A DNA stretch of 64,000 bases from Rhododendron vialii (GCF_030253575.1 NC_080561.1:5819001-5883000); one strand, 5' to 3'. Positions 22,379 to 35,295 are shown, numbered from the stretch's first letter. Translations and numbers: made by a program. Notes: generated from the letters alone by a model not told the origin.

Positions 22379-24684
22379 ATGGAGAGGAAGGTGGCCATAA
22401 TCGGAGCCGGTATCAGCGGCCTTCTAGCCTGTAAATACGCTCTATCGAAGGGTCATCGCCCGACAGTGTTCGAGGCTCAGAGCGGCCTTGGAGGGGTGTG
22501 GACTAAAACTGTAGAGATTACTAAGCTGCAGATTCCCAGACCGTTCTACCAGTTCTCCGATTTTCCGTGGCCAGATTCTGTCACAGAAGTCTTTCCTGAC
22601 CAAAACCAAGTGTTGGAGTATATCGAGTCGTATGCTCGGCAGTTTGATTTGCTACACCACATCAGATTCGACACTAAAGCGGTCAGCATCGACTACGAAG
22701 GTGCATCATCAGAGGTGCAACAAGCATGGGCACTTTGGGGTGGAACAGGTGAACCATTTGACGCTAAAGGAGGAAAATGGTATATTACAATCCAAGACAT
22801 CAAAAGCCTTTCTACTGAGGTATCTATCAATTTCCATCTACGTTACATGGACTTGAGTACGGATATCAGGTCTAGGTGTCGGACTCGTCTAAATCTTACG
22901 TTAAAAACACTGTATATAAAACTCTCATTTGCGTATCTATGAGTATTCATAGTTTGGGAAGAAACTTAACTGGTAAATATGTGTTCTAATTAACTCTCGA
23001 ATTAAGAGTATTGAATACATAACCCACATCTTGTTCAAGTATCGAGTGCCCGACACAGATACTTAATAGATTGTGAAAAGTCCATGTAACATAGTCTATC
23101 ACAAATTGATTAATTCTAAATTCTAACAGAATGATTACCCTACGTTTTCATGCATGGTTATACATACAGGTTCGTCAATTTGATTTTGTGATAATATGTC
23201 TGGGAAGGTTCAGTGGGATTCCAGACATTCCAGAATTTCCTCAAGGCCAGGGTCCTGAAGTGTTTCAGGGAAAGGTTATACACTCCATGGATTATGCTGC
23301 CATGGATTACGCAACTGCTAAAGAATTGGTCAAAGGAAAGCGGGTCGCTGTTGTTGGACTCCAGAAATCGGCACTTGACATTGCAATGGAGTGCTCAACA
23401 GCAAATGGTGAGACCGCAAGACCGTAATTTATCAGATACTGACTATTAACAGAATCAACTTTTTGTTCCCCATGAGACTAAATCAACTCTAAGCTTGATC
23501 ATTCGATTTCGTTTCTTCCTTTCCATTCCCAAAGGTTTCAGTTTATTATCCTAATCACCTTATATTTTTTGTGGCTCATAGGGATGGATCTTCCCTGTAC
23601 TGTCATATACAGAACTGAGCACTGGAACATCCCTGATTTCCAGCCATGGGGAGTTCCCTTAGCATATCTCTACCTTAATCGCTTCTCAGAGCTATCAATT
23701 CACAAGCCTGGTGAAGGGCCTCTACTTAGTCTTCTAGCCACATTGCTTTCTCCTGTGGTAACCTCTCTTTTTTCGAATTCATGCTACTTCCCAAGTGATA
23801 AATCTACTCCAATTTTTCATCAAGGAATCCTATTTGTCACACTAATTTGACAGAGATGGACATTTTCAAAATTCGTCGAAAGTCATGTGAAACACAAGCT
23901 TAAGCTCGCGAAGTTTGGTATGGTGCCAAAGCATAGTTTCCTACAAGAACTCAGTTCCTGCTTGACCTCAACAGTGCCCGATGACTTCTACAATAGGGTT
24001 GAGAAGGGAAGCATCAGATTGAAGAAAGCTCCAAGCTTTGGCTTTTTCAAAGAAGGTATTCTGATAGATGGCAAGACCGAAACTTTAAAGGCAGATTTGG
24101 TCATATTGGCTACCGGGTTCAATGGTGTTAAAAAGTTTCGAGACATTTTCGCCTCCCCATCCTTTCAGGACCTCATAGCCGAGTCACCTGATAAAACAGT
24201 TCCTCTCTACAGGTTAGCACTTGAAAATAAGGAAATGGTTTAGTAAATAGTAATGTAGTATATGTTCACAATAACTACAACATTTGGTAATTGAGTCTCA
24301 ATTTGGAAGCTATACATTAACACAAACTTTTGTTTCAAAAGGGAATGCATTCACCCCCGAATTCCACAGCTTGCGGTCATTGGATTCTCGGAGAGTTTCG
24401 CGAATTTGTACACCTCGGAGATGAGGTGTCGGTGGCTAGCAGAGCTACTTGACGGCACATTCAAGCTACCCAGCATCAAAGAGATGGAAAAGGATATAGC
24501 AGAATGGGATGAATACATGAAGCAATACTCTGACAAAAACTTCCGGAGATCTTGCATCGGTGCCCTTCATATATGGTACAATGACCAACTCTGCAAGGAC
24601 ATGGTATGGAACCCAAAGAGGAAGAAGGGATTGGTCGCTGAGTTGTTCGAGCCATACGGTCCAATGGACTATGCTTGTCCCTAA
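22379..24684 (+). CDS. FMO1: FMO1-like flavin monooxygenase, copy 2
   Basis: A near-identical paralogue of copy 1, with the same FAD motif GAGISG, the [11 protein letters not shown] signature and LATGF. Exons 22379-22819, 23170-23407, 23582-23757, 23854-24212 and 24342-24684 match copy 1 in length exactly and give 518 residues without a stop. The start is the ATG at 22379; an in-frame extension upstream to 22310 lacks an ATG. Differences from copy 1 include IPRPFYQ for [23 protein letters not shown] for SFCKEG and DMVWNPKRK near the C-terminus. The shared upstream spacer implies tandem duplication. It probably catalyses the same kind of oxygenation as copy 1. Confidence 0.93.
22838..23094. 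mobile_element. MITE in FMO intron 1 (copy 2)
   Basis: The intron segment starts ctacgttacatggactt and ends aagtccatgtaacatag, a 17-base inverted repeat with one mismatch. Equivalent segments lie in copy 3 (about 56333-56589) and, split by the LTR element, in copy 1 (from 13736, ending 16949). The same unit interrupts exon 5 of copy 4 with a clean TSD, showing it is mobile. In the introns no clear TSD remains. Confidence 0.75.
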
Positions 24685-24689
24685 AGCTC

Positions 24690-26165
24690 AAGGTTTTTTC
24701 TAAATAAGGTGTTGGTGTGTAATGTCACTCGCAAGATTTTACAGACATTGTGGTGATGTTACCAACTACCAACTATGTTTGAATAAAGTTAAGTGAACTG
24801 GAAATTCTGTGTCTAGTGACAAACAGAAACTCAAACCACCATGAATCGCTCCGAAAGAATATTATACGCTGATAACTAGAGAATAAGCACTAAAAATCAT
24901 TGAACATTATAAAATAATAGAAGGGGAACTACATGCATCATATTTTGTAAACTTATCTTAGAGGAGTTTGGTTCTTTAATTTTTTTTGATAACCGGATGG
25001 CCGATCCATAAAAACCCTCATTGACTCTTGCATTATTCTTTATCACCAAACGCTAGCCCGCCTCTTACGAAATGTCGCTTGTTCCCGGTGGAGATCTATT
25101 CATACCCCGGCATTCTGTTTCCAACATTTTTCCTAATCCAAATTATTTTGAGCTGCAGCTTTTCGGAGAATGCTGTTATACGGAATTGTGCGAATTGATC
25201 TTTTGAGTTTGGAAATATACTTGTATAACACTCGAACTGAGAGTTTTACTTGTTCCCAGTTTTCTACTTTTTTTTTATCAGAAATTCCCAGTTTTCTACT
25301 TGATGTGAGGGTTTCAATTCTTCCAATTTTCTACTTGATGTAAACTCTATAAAACTGATTGCATTGTGCTTGCACTCGAAAGCAGGGAAGGGAATTTTAA
25401 AGCCGATAGCTAGGAGTGTTTAGGAGAGTTTACTTTTTCAGACGTGTTAGGGATACATGAAAGAAATAGATGAAAAGTGTCCATGAAAAACACATGAGTG
25501 TGAATCTGGACCGTTCATGTGTTTTTCATGTACCGTATGAACCTTCATGATCCGAAATTTTGCTGAAGAGGTCTGTGCACGAAAATATAATCAGAATCTA
25601 AAAAGCTCGTCCGAATGTGATTGTTGGATTCTTGCTTTTCAGTTCATCGGCAAAATGCATTCTGACAAAGCAGATTTTGCAATTGGCTCCCAAAATGAGA
25701 CTCTCAAATAAGGATGCAAAGTAGCCGAGCCGAGCTGAGCTAAGCTTCATAGTGTTCGAGTTCGGCTTGTTTACTAAATGAGCCTCAAACTTGAGCTCAA
25801 GCTCAACTCATTTGTCAACAAGCTAAACACGCGGGTTCATTTAATTACTAAACGATCCTCTATAAGCGTGTCAAGCTTTTTCGAGTAAGGCTTTAGAAAG
25901 TTGAGCTCAGCACTATTACTACATGAGCCTAAAACTCGAGCTCAGCTCGATTACTAATCAAGTTGAGCCGAGCCAAGCTCCTAACAAGTTGATGATCATC
26001 GAGCACTATGAAGTCTAAAGCAAAGCTCGATTACAAATAGATTGGAACACAAATTGTGTCCAGAACCGTTCTGTATGGATCCTACCTTTACTTTGTGTGA
26101 CACACATGCATTAGATCTATGCTCTTTCTTCCACTTTTTAGCATCCAAATGAAATCATCATGACA
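24690..26165. repeat. FMO 2 3' flank and duplicated IDH1-FMO spacer
   Basis: After the FMO 3' flank, 25075-25200 copies the IDH1 3' UTR (cccggtggagatctat, cggcattctgtttccaacat). Then 25370-25430 and 25550-25720 copy the spacer at 11580-11850. Insertions specific to this copy include a repeated ttctacttgatgt block (25290-25345) and a hairpin with arms catgaaaaacacatga and tcatgtgtttttcatg (25482-25530). From 25725 to 26030 is a gagctcg-rich degenerate repeat. No coding region. Confidence 0.75.
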
Positions 26166-27857
26166 TTATGACCTCGCATGGGCCCCCTCCATTCTCTCGC
26201 AATTGCACGTACCGCGTTTCTGGGAACAAGGGGTATCCTACTAACCATTTTTTTTTATAGGCAAAAGTAACATTTTATTAGGGGGAAAGGGGCAAGGGAA
26301 TCCAACAAAAAGTTGGACAATTATAGCCAAATGAGACAAGTCCAACCTCATGGGGCCAAAGCCCAAAACAGAAGGCCTAGAAGCCCAGATAAAACAATAC
26401 AAGCACAACCCCAAATGGGCCAAAACACCCAGATCTAAACAATTAAGCTCAAAATCAAGAAAACCTTAAACCTAACTCCCTCATCTGTGCACATTCAGCC
26501 ACCCCACTCGCCACCGCCCACAATAACAAACAGCAACCATCATCCAAACCAATCCCTGCCTCCATGCTCCACAACACCACCATTGGTAACCCCATGGAGA
26601 CAGACAGATCCGTCACCCCCGTCCACTGCCGCGGAAGCATTACAGCCGTTAAGCAAGAACCAAACCACCCAACAGTGATATGGCGAACACACAACGTCAT
26701 CCATCAACACCACCGCATGCCCACCCAAGCCGTTAGGCACACTCCTTAGAACCCAGCAGAAAAACGAAGGGGAGAGCAAAACAAGCAGCTTGACGAACGA
26801 GAACGGGAGAAACAGAGGGTAACCAAAAGTCGGATGCACACATACCAACAAACTAGGGGGTCGGAAAAAAGAGAGGGAGAAAGAGAGAGACGAAAAGAAC
26901 CAGAGATCTTTACCGTTGTCGCCCTCGTCGCTAACCGAAAGCCCTCAAAAACGACCGCCGAGTAGCCGCCGATTCGGTACCCACAAACGATCAGAAGGAA
27001 AGCGGATGTCAAAAGCCATGACCCCAGCCAAAACCACTGATGCAGGGAAGCGATTAAGAAGGATGATGATCGATACAACAAGGACAATCACAAACACAAA
27101 CACAAACACAATATTTAGAGAAACTCTCTCTCTGACTCTTTTCTTTATCAAATTAATCCAACATTTCGCCAAAAGGCATAAAACCGAATATAAAGGTAGC
27201 AAACCTAACCCTAGGAAAACATACGGAACAATACCGAAATTATTAATGACCCATAAAATAGAAGGAAAAACAAGACTTCAGAAAAAAGAATGGGCTGAAA
27301 CGAAGATGCCTATGGGAAGTTATAGAAGCATAAAAAAAAGCCCAAAACGGAACGAAGGCCCACTGAGAGGCCTAAATGGCCTCGGAAGGCTAAAATCCTC
27401 ACGGCACAGGGCCAAAGGCGCTGTGTTCTGACCGTTGGGCCGTTTCGGATTGAACCCAGGTGGGCCCGTTGCCTAAAGCCACGGTCAGTTATTTACGAAA
27501 ATGCCGCTTAGTAGAAATCATGTTTAAGATGATATTCCTCCTCCTTGGCTACTGCATCAACCACCAACGCCGCCGCCTCACGCCATCTCATTACAGATGC
27601 CTATCGGTTTTGTGAGATAAAGAAGAAGCCCAGATCAGAAATCGAAGGGTGGATGGGAGGAGAAATGGACACAAAGATTTCAGAAAGGGAGAGAGAGAAG
27701 GGAAAAGGAGGGGGAGGAGGAGACGCGTCCCCCCCCCCCCCCCCCCCAGAAACCAAAAAGGGGCGATTAGTTCTTAGAGAGAGGGCAGAGGAAAGTTAGA
27801 GAGAGAGATAAAGAGAGCATTACGACCTCGCATGAGCCCCCTCCATTCTCTCGCAGT
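26166..27857 (-). repeat. Composite repeat between 38-bp direct repeats, LINE-like tail
   Basis: The words cctcgcatgggccccctcca (26176-26195) and cctcgcatgagccccctcca (27828 on) sit in direct repeats of about 38 bases at 26166-26203 and 27818-27857. Between them is about 1.6 kb. Near its left end, on the minus strand, ctaataaaatgttacttttg is followed by a poly-A tail (26248-26258), as at the 3' end of a plant LINE. Frames inside (for example 26916-27431 plus, 26746-27087 minus) carry no recognisable domain. A poly-C run occupies about 27729-27748. A truncated LINE in a duplicated segment is my best reading. Confidence 0.4.
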
Positions 27858-28103
27858 GTGTGTGGGCTCCATGTTTGATGTGAGTGAGTTTGTGTGGTTA
27901 TGTGTGTAAGTGTGTGTGATTGTAGCAGAACTGTTAGAAAAAATTTGAATAACAAGTGAAAGTGAAAAAGTACTGTCGCAATTTCACCCAAATAGAAACC
28001 AATAAAACTGAAGATATGTAAGAGAGGTATGAAAATGATCAAATGATAAACTGTTAACATCATGATAAGTTTACGGCCTGTGGAGTGTGAACATATAGCT
28101 CAC

Positions 28104-28440
28104 CGAGCTAGAGCTAGAACTGCTGGAACGGTGGAGCTGCTCCCCCAGAGGCCGACGCTCACCTCCGGTAGCTCCAACCCCCGTTACACCACCGTGCACA
28201 GCTGCCTCAGTAGGGGGTACTGCACCACCATGTGGGTGGGGTTCCGGTGAGCGGTACACCTTCGACAACAGTCTCAGCCACCACCACATCACCCGTGTCA
28301 GTGGTTACAGCCTCGACGATGGTGTCAGCAACCCCGGTCAGGTGCATGGGGTGATCGTGCTCGTCGGTCAGCTGAACCGGGTTGCTGTGTTCGTCGGTCA
28401 GATGTATAGCGTTGCCGTGTTCATCATAAATATCAGCCAT
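28104..28440 (-). pseudogene. Dehydrin (YSK type) first exon, frameshifted
   Basis: From the ATG at 28440 (minus) the protein starts MADIYDEHGNAIHLTDEHSN and has three degenerate Y-segments (DEHGNAI, DEHSNPV, DEHDHPM), then HLTGV. A one-base frameshift near 28255-28262 leads into a stop. The next frame continues as HPHGGAVPP, TGGERRPLGEQLHRSSSSSS, the linker and S-segment of an acidic YSK dehydrin. The serine run ends at a GT donor (TCG/GTGAGC, exon end 28104), the conserved dehydrin intron position. I found no K-segment (EKKGIMDKIKEKLPG-like) downstream on the minus strand; that side is taken by the composite repeat. The gene has lost its second exon and frame. Confidence 0.8.
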
Positions 28441-28609
28441 CCTTTTAGAGTTGAAAGGGGTTCTAGATACAAAATCCAAGATAGAAACAGAGTGTGAAAT
28501 TAGGAAGTGTTTGGAAACCAGATATACAAAGTGGATATACATGCACTTGACTTTTGGGTCTTCGGAAGAGTAATTATTCTGCATTCCCGGAGTACCACGC
28601 ACCATTGCT

Positions 28610-30720
28610 TACGGGTTACTCCCAACCATTCACGCAACAATAAACTATGCCAATGCCACATGGTATTTCGGAGTACCCAGTTACTGACTTTTCGGAAAAT
28701 CTATGCACACAACTTTAAAACACAACTCCACGCACAATGTGATGTTCGAACGGCCCCAAACACAAGTTCTATGTTTTAAAGTAATATATGTACTCAAACC
28801 AACATGTTTTTTTAGGAAGCAAAGTGATACTACAAACCAAACCAAACCAAACTGAACCTTATGTCCCAATCACTTGGGGTCGGCTAGAGTGATACTACAC
28901 GAATCACATTATGGCAAATCTATAAATATGACTATATTTGGAGTACCATGACACTACATCGTTATATTAGCACTTACCACATCATCGGATAGAGAGACTT
29001 TTTCAGAGCTGTGAACAAGCTTATTGCAGCCAACAAATAAGCTTTGGACACATAACCAAATTTGGCAGAAACAATGGAAAATAAGCTTTGGACACATAAG
29101 CAAATTTGGCAGAAACAATGGGACCAACCCAGCTATCATAACTCACATTTAACCAACCCAGAACTACAAGCTAGAAGACATTCAGGTAGATATGATGAAC
29201 CCGAAAAACTAAAGCCCTTCGAAAAGAATGGCAAGGGCACCTTCTTGTATTCTCAGTTCATACAAGTCACATAGAGAGACCCTCTTCAGGAAAATTTCGT
29301 GAACTTTTTTTTCTTTCAGCTGTTTTTTCTAATGAAATACAAAAGAACAAAATTTCAGAAGTGTAGACTAACATCATCCATTCCCCTATACTATCAATTC
29401 TTCTTCTCTATTTGTTGATGATTCGATCTTTTCTTCACGTATTCTTCGCCTTTCTTTACACTGTAACTCCAGAAGCTAAGATATTCCTGCTTGAATTGCA
29501 GATAACAAATGCAGAAGCTTACTAATGAAATCCAGATGGGATCCTGCTTCTTTTGCAGCTAACTTTCCAATAAAATTGTGCAGAAAGAGCAATCGTGGAA
29601 CGTGTGTAAAGCAGATATAATACAAAAAATATTGTCTAAGGTGTGAACACTCAACATATTGCAAATGCGAAAGTAAATATATTATGAACATCCACTATTA
29701 AGCATGAAGAGTTTGAAAAAAAATGCTGAACTTCAGAAGAACTGTTGGGGACAGCGGAAGAGTGAGTGGATGTGTGATTGCAAGAAGAGTAAAAAGAGAA
29801 AAGAGAAAGTAATTTAAGGCGTTGGATATTTCATTCAGTAGAGGGCTGTGGTACAAGATTTGCTTTGGCTATTACAAGTAACCTTCTGCTACGGCACAAA
29901 GGCTTTGATCTAATTTTTAGATAGCTGGTCGGTTGCTTATCTAGCTGCTCTCACTAAACCTTTATTTATACTTACAATTGGAAGCACCTAGAACAATTCT
30001 ATCCTGGACGGCTTGACCTTTACAATTACCAAGCTCATTGGGAAGATGAACCATTACAATGAACTTATCTCTTTGACTGACCATTCATGAATCCAACTTT
30101 CCAGATTATTCCACTCAAGTTATCTCTTAGGAAAAATACAAATTAACTTCCAACAAGAACATGTAAGAAACGCTGCATCTAGTTATTCATAGTTTTCCAC
30201 ACACAACTCACCCCAAATTCTCAGCACCAATAAATTTACATGAACGAAAAAATGAGTAGTCGGAAAGTGTAAATAGAGTGTTGTAATTACTTTCGGACAA
30301 TCCAACTCGAAAGACAAGTTAACTTTATTATCACATATTTTGTACCTAAACGCCAACTAAATGCAACAACATTATTTACATGAATTGGAGCACCCCAATA
30401 TGAAAGTTCCCAAATCATAAGTATGAAACTCCTACAGGTTGATTAATCTTCTTTGAAGCCAATATATTACGTTAGTTCATCAACCCCTAATTTACCGCAC
30501 CTTTGGACGGAGGGATGTGGTAAGAAAGAGAGAGGATAGCCTCTTCTCAGACAAATCTCACAGATTTGGTGATAATGCTTAGAAACAAAATGGACCTTAG
30601 ACATATCACCATTTTTCTTCATTTTTATAACGTCTCCCCTCTTTTACACATCAAAACAAGTGATAGGATTAATGATGTCCAGCATCAATAGTATCGCACA
30701 CAACAAGGTCAAGGAACAAG
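28610..30720. other. Intergenic, nothing recognised apart from a tandem repeat
   Basis: AT-rich DNA. A 41-base unit containing ataagctttggacacataa and caaatttggcagaaacaatg occurs twice in tandem (29036-29120). No family-like reading frame was found. Confidence 0.5.
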
Positions 30721-31027
30721 TAAACATATTTTGGGAATTTACCTCTGCAAAAAAATTCACGGCGTCAAGGACATGATCTGCAAATTACCACAATTAAGCA
30801 TACAATGAGAGAGAGAATAGGTTAATAACACTCAAAAACAGATTTCAGTTGAGCGGTTTTTTCACTTTTCGACCACTGAACAAAGCTGACCTTGGACTGT
30901 CAGATATGTAGTATCCAGAAATAAAAGACAATTTTCTTTTTCATTGTGGAAGAAATGAAAAATAAATATTAAGGCTCAAATATGAGATTCAAAATCTTAT
31001 GTGTTTGTAACTTAAAATGTGACAAAC

Positions 31028-31854
31028 CTGCAAGATGTCATTCTTTGAATCCAAAATATCTGCACGAATTTCTGTGTTGGATTCCTGCAAATGAGTTGCA
31101 GTTCAAGATACCTCAATTTAAAACAAGCATTGGAAATAACTCAAAGATCAAGTGAAATACAAATCTAGTGACAACATTCAATAACCATCAGCGACAAGGT
31201 TACCTTGTCTAGAGCAACTGAAAGTGCTTCAACGAAGATGTGTGCCAATTCTTGCATAGGGTTCTGGTTGAACCCTGGAATATTCCCATGACTCTCCACG
31301 GCAATAATTGCGGAAGTCATTAGCAATGGCATGGCTAAATAGTAAATGAACCAGTCACTTCAGATATTTATTAAAAAATAGAAGAAGAAGAAAATTAAGA
31401 AGTTGTCGTGATATTACCTATGACAACAGCCAATTTAATTCTCCTATGCAAGCTGAACTCGAGACGTGACACTAAAATTTTTGCAAGCTGCATCAAATGT
31501 GAGGTCAAATTTATTATTGTTAATTTTGAAGAGCTATGCTAGGAAGTTCATACTCAGAGAAGCATAGAAACAGACATCATAAATCCACATTTGCAGTACT
31601 CCTCCTTGTAGCTCCCCAATTATGAAACATAGCATGTGACAAGTGTCCTCTGTCTTTAGCACATCACTGCATCAGATATAAGTGTTTTTTCAGGAAACCC
31701 AAAAAAAAAAAGCAATTAATTCAGCATAGATAACCATATTGATCCATACCTTTCATCAACTGCGGCTCTCAGCAACTGAGGCATGACAAGATTCATATGT
31801 TCTTTGGCGAACGAAAGTAAGCCCTCTTGTGCTAGCTCCCCAACCCTAGGATCC
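31028..31854 (-). pseudogene. Importin-beta3 (importin-5)-like, 3' exons
   Basis: Minus-strand HEAT-repeat exons with splice sites: 31854-31750 (DPRVGELAQEGLLSFAKEHM), 31666-31554 (DTCHMLCFIIGELQGG), 31487-31418 (LEFSLHRRIKLAVVI), 31334-31204 (AMPLLMTSAIIAVESHG) and 31084-31028 (ESNTEIRADILDSKNDILQ). These align in order with the middle of plant importin-5/KPNB3, where the family has MLCCYADELKEGFFPW, AMPELLRSAKLA and TEI..MLD.LNECLQ. The last three junctions keep phase; the second to third does not. A further short exon-like block (30743-30777) has a stop in the expected frame. The exon at 31750-31854 is cut by the LTR element. The gene is also shorter than normal importins (about 1100 residues), so it is a degenerate, internally deleted paralogue. 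Confidence 0.7.
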
Positions 31855-34800
31855 TGTTTGGACCATATATTTACCGCCAGTCGATAATTGGCCGAAAGGT
31901 GGCGATTATGGGAATGCAGCCTATTTTATTATTATTTTTGGTGTTTGTATTTTAATAACATGTGCAGGACACTTGGCTTATCTCTATTTACTTGGAAGTT
32001 GAAAAGACACATGGCATTGTCCTACACACTTTGCCGTTGAAAAGAACACTTGGCATACTCCTACACACTTTGATGTTAGTGGAAAGTTATTTGGACAAGT
32101 GGAAGCAAAGGAGAATGAAGAGTATTGAAGAAGTTTGAAAGTTATTTCCTGCACATCTTTGTTTTTCTATAAATAGCCTTTTTAGGCCTCATTGTAAAGA
32201 CACACAAACAACGTCAATCGGGCCTTTATCTTTTCTTTTCTAGGAGTAGAGTTAACTTATAATTGTTCACTCAATCATCTTGATTGATTGTTCTTCTACT
32301 TTGAAGCGTAATAAAATCCATTCTGTTAATCTTCTGTCATACTTCATCTACTTCATTGTTTGTTTCCAAAGAAGTCCTGAAATACGGCAAGGAACCAAAT
32401 TTCACTTTTCACACCCACATTCCAGCAAGCTTACGATACGATTTCCCGTCGATTCTCCATCGATTGGAAAGAAAACAAGAATTTTGGTAACAATTTTGGC
32501 GCTAGAGGAAGGGCTCGTTACTAATTTGGAAGTGAGCAATGGCACCAAATGGCTCAGATATTGAATCGTCTGACTTGATCCAACGATTTGCGAGGGTTTT
32601 AAATGATCCAAAGAGTGAAACAACCAAAACATTGATGGCTGTGTGTAAAGCTACAATGGCTCGAAATCAGCCAATTGTGGAAGTACCAGTTAACGTAAAT
32701 GTTAACCCTGGGCAAAATAGTGGATATGCAAATCGTGCTATTGAAGCACCTTCTTCACAGGTGTATAATAATCCTACTTTTGAACCTAGGCCTAGCCCAA
32801 CAAGACCAATGAATTTTTATCAACCAGTTCCAAATACTAGTGGAAGTAATGGAAGTCAATATGGTAATGACCAAAATGAAACCATTCCCATTGGTTTCAA
32901 AGTACCGCCTGGATTTGGTACTAATCAAAGTCAATATGTGCCTCCTATGGCATACTACACGTCAACCACAAAGACCCCAGAATTATTTGTTCAATTGTTG
33001 ATCAACGGCATTCGTAAAAGGTACGGATTTTTCAGAAGCCATCTGTATTGGTATTTGTATCGGTTTTGGTTGAAATATGCCCAATTGTGGTTAAGAGGTG
33101 TAGCTAATGTTCATTGTTTTTCTACAATTTTGGACAAATATAAGTGCAGTTTTGTCCGCATCATCGCTAAATCAGAAGTAATGACAAAAATTAAATGTAC
33201 AAATGAAAGCCTTTCATGTCAGGCTTAAACATTTTGCGCAAATGGATTAATGGCCAAACGAATGAATTCGAGCCTTGCACGGAGGCTTGAATAATGTGTC
33301 TGTTCGAAAATAGGCCATTCTATGGCCAATTGTTGGAACAGTCGATCTTTGGGGTAAATCAGTGGCCTTTGATTTGGTCAAAAATCAACTTGGAAATAAA
33401 AGCCATGCAAGGCTTGAAGAATTTATTCATGCAAAAAATCATAGCCTTACACGTAAGGCTTGATACTAAAACAAGATGTATTTACCATTACATGTGTCTG
33501 CCTTCAATCTACTGATGTGCTCATGGCATGTCAAGGCATTTGACCTTTTTGGCTTCCATTACACGTATGGTTCTAAGCAGTTTATTGCTCAAAGGAAATT
33601 AGCCAACCGTTGGCCAATTCTTGGAAATCGGTGATGCCATTATTGGGGTTAGTCATAAATGAGAACATGTTTGGCCAAACCTTGCAATGAAAACAACCAT
33701 CTTTTTGGTACCAAATTTGCAAGGGGGGCAAATTCGGCTATCATGAAAATAATTCGACAGAAAAGTGAGGCCACTACTATCGATTGTAATTAGGGCTTGT
33801 CGACTGCAATCAAAGCTTGTCGATACCATCTTTGGCCTTCTACTAAGGTTGTGGCCGAATTATGAAACGATAAATAGCCTTCTTTTTTTTGATATCGAGT
33901 TTGCATGGGGGGCAAACTCATCTTTAAAAGCCAAATTATGTAAAGAAAATGGCTTTGGAATGTTGAAGCATTAAGCCTTAAATGGAAGGTTTGAACAATA
34001 AATTTTTCAAAGAAGGACGACTATTTGTTGGCCAATCTTTGGAACAATTCTTAAAAAATCTCCGTCGATTAATGAGAAGGCCAAACAAAATAAATGGATC
34101 CAGTACCCATTCCCTTAGTTTGGCCAAATTAAGCCATTTGTTGAAGATTATGGCCACCAAGAGGACCAACGTATTGATACGTGTTGGTTTTGGAAGGAAT
34201 TTGACCTTACAACCACCAATGACAGTAAAGTGGCCAATATGTTAATGCCTTTTGCTCTGGATTTTCTAGTTATCTAAGGCCAACGAACGTTATCCAATTT
34301 GTTTGGATATCGACAGAAAATAAATCAATTTGTTTGGCCATGGATGCCAGGTTATGATCCCTGTCGATTGGAAAATCCCTGCGTCGATAATGGACAAGGT
34401 TTTGCCAGCAAATATTGGTCCTTGATTAGAAACTTTAATCATGTTTTTGGGCCAAAAGAACCCTTAAAAAAAATGTGTGAAAATCGTTAATTGCCCAGTT
34501 TTATTTGGTTTTGCCAAATGGATTTGGGGGGCAAATTATTTACACCGTAATAGGTTATCACCCGTCGATATAGACAGAGGGATGATTTAAAACTAGTTAA
34601 ATTATTCACTTGGGTTACGTTAGCACTTCACCCAAATGAATAAGGGGGGCATTGTTTGGACCATATATTTACCGCCCGTCGATAATCGGCCGAAAGGTGG
34701 CGATTATGGGAATGCAGCCTATTTTATTATTATTTTTGGTATTTGTATTTTAATAATATGTGCAAGACACTTGGCGTATCTCTATTTACTTGGAAGTTGA

Positions 34801-35290
34801 AAAGACACATGGCATTGTCCTACACACTTGGCCGTTGAAAAGAACACTTGGCATACTTCTACACACTTTGATGTTAGTGGAAAGTTATTTGGACAAGTGG
34901 AAGCAAAGAAGAATGAAGAGTATTGAAGAAGTTTGGAAGTTATTTCCTGCACATCTTTGTTTTTCTATAAATAGCCTTTTTAGGCCTCATTGTAAAGACA
35001 CACAAACAACGCCAATCAGGCCTTTATCTTTTCTTTTCTAGGAGTAGAGTTAACTTATAATTGTTCACTCAATCATCTTGATTGATTGTTCTTCTACTTT
35101 GAGGGTTAATAAAGCCCATTTTGTTAATCTTCTGTCATACTTCATCCACTTCATTGTTTGTTTCCAAAAAAGTCCTGAAATACGGCAAGGAACCAAATTT
35201 CACTTTTCACACCCACATTCCAGCAAGCATACGATACGATTTCCCGTCGATTCTCCATCGATTGGAAAGAAAACAAGAATTTTGGTAACA
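31855..35290 (+). mobile_element. Gag-only LTR retrotransposon inside importin-like exon
   Basis: LTRs at 31855-32492 and 34653-35290 are each 638 bp, begin tgtttggaccatatatttac and end ggtaaca. They differ at about 20 positions by eye (about 3%). A perfect TSD, gatcc, flanks the element (31850-31854 and 35291-35295). The interior is 2160 bp. After the left LTR comes a primer-binding-site-like attttggcgctagaggaagg; before the right LTR is the purine tract aaggggggca. One frame, 32539-33228, begins MAPNGSDIESSDLIQRFARV and resembles only the N-terminal part of a gag. No protease, RT, RNase H or integrase is present. Several diverged copies of a ggccaattgttggaac-like word fill the rest. Confidence 0.93.
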
Positions 35291-35295
35291 GATCC

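Noticed and set aside
26916..27431. 171-residue basic frame
   Set aside because: Lys/Arg/Ser/Thr bias comes from A-rich repeat DNA, with no domain and no supporting start context.
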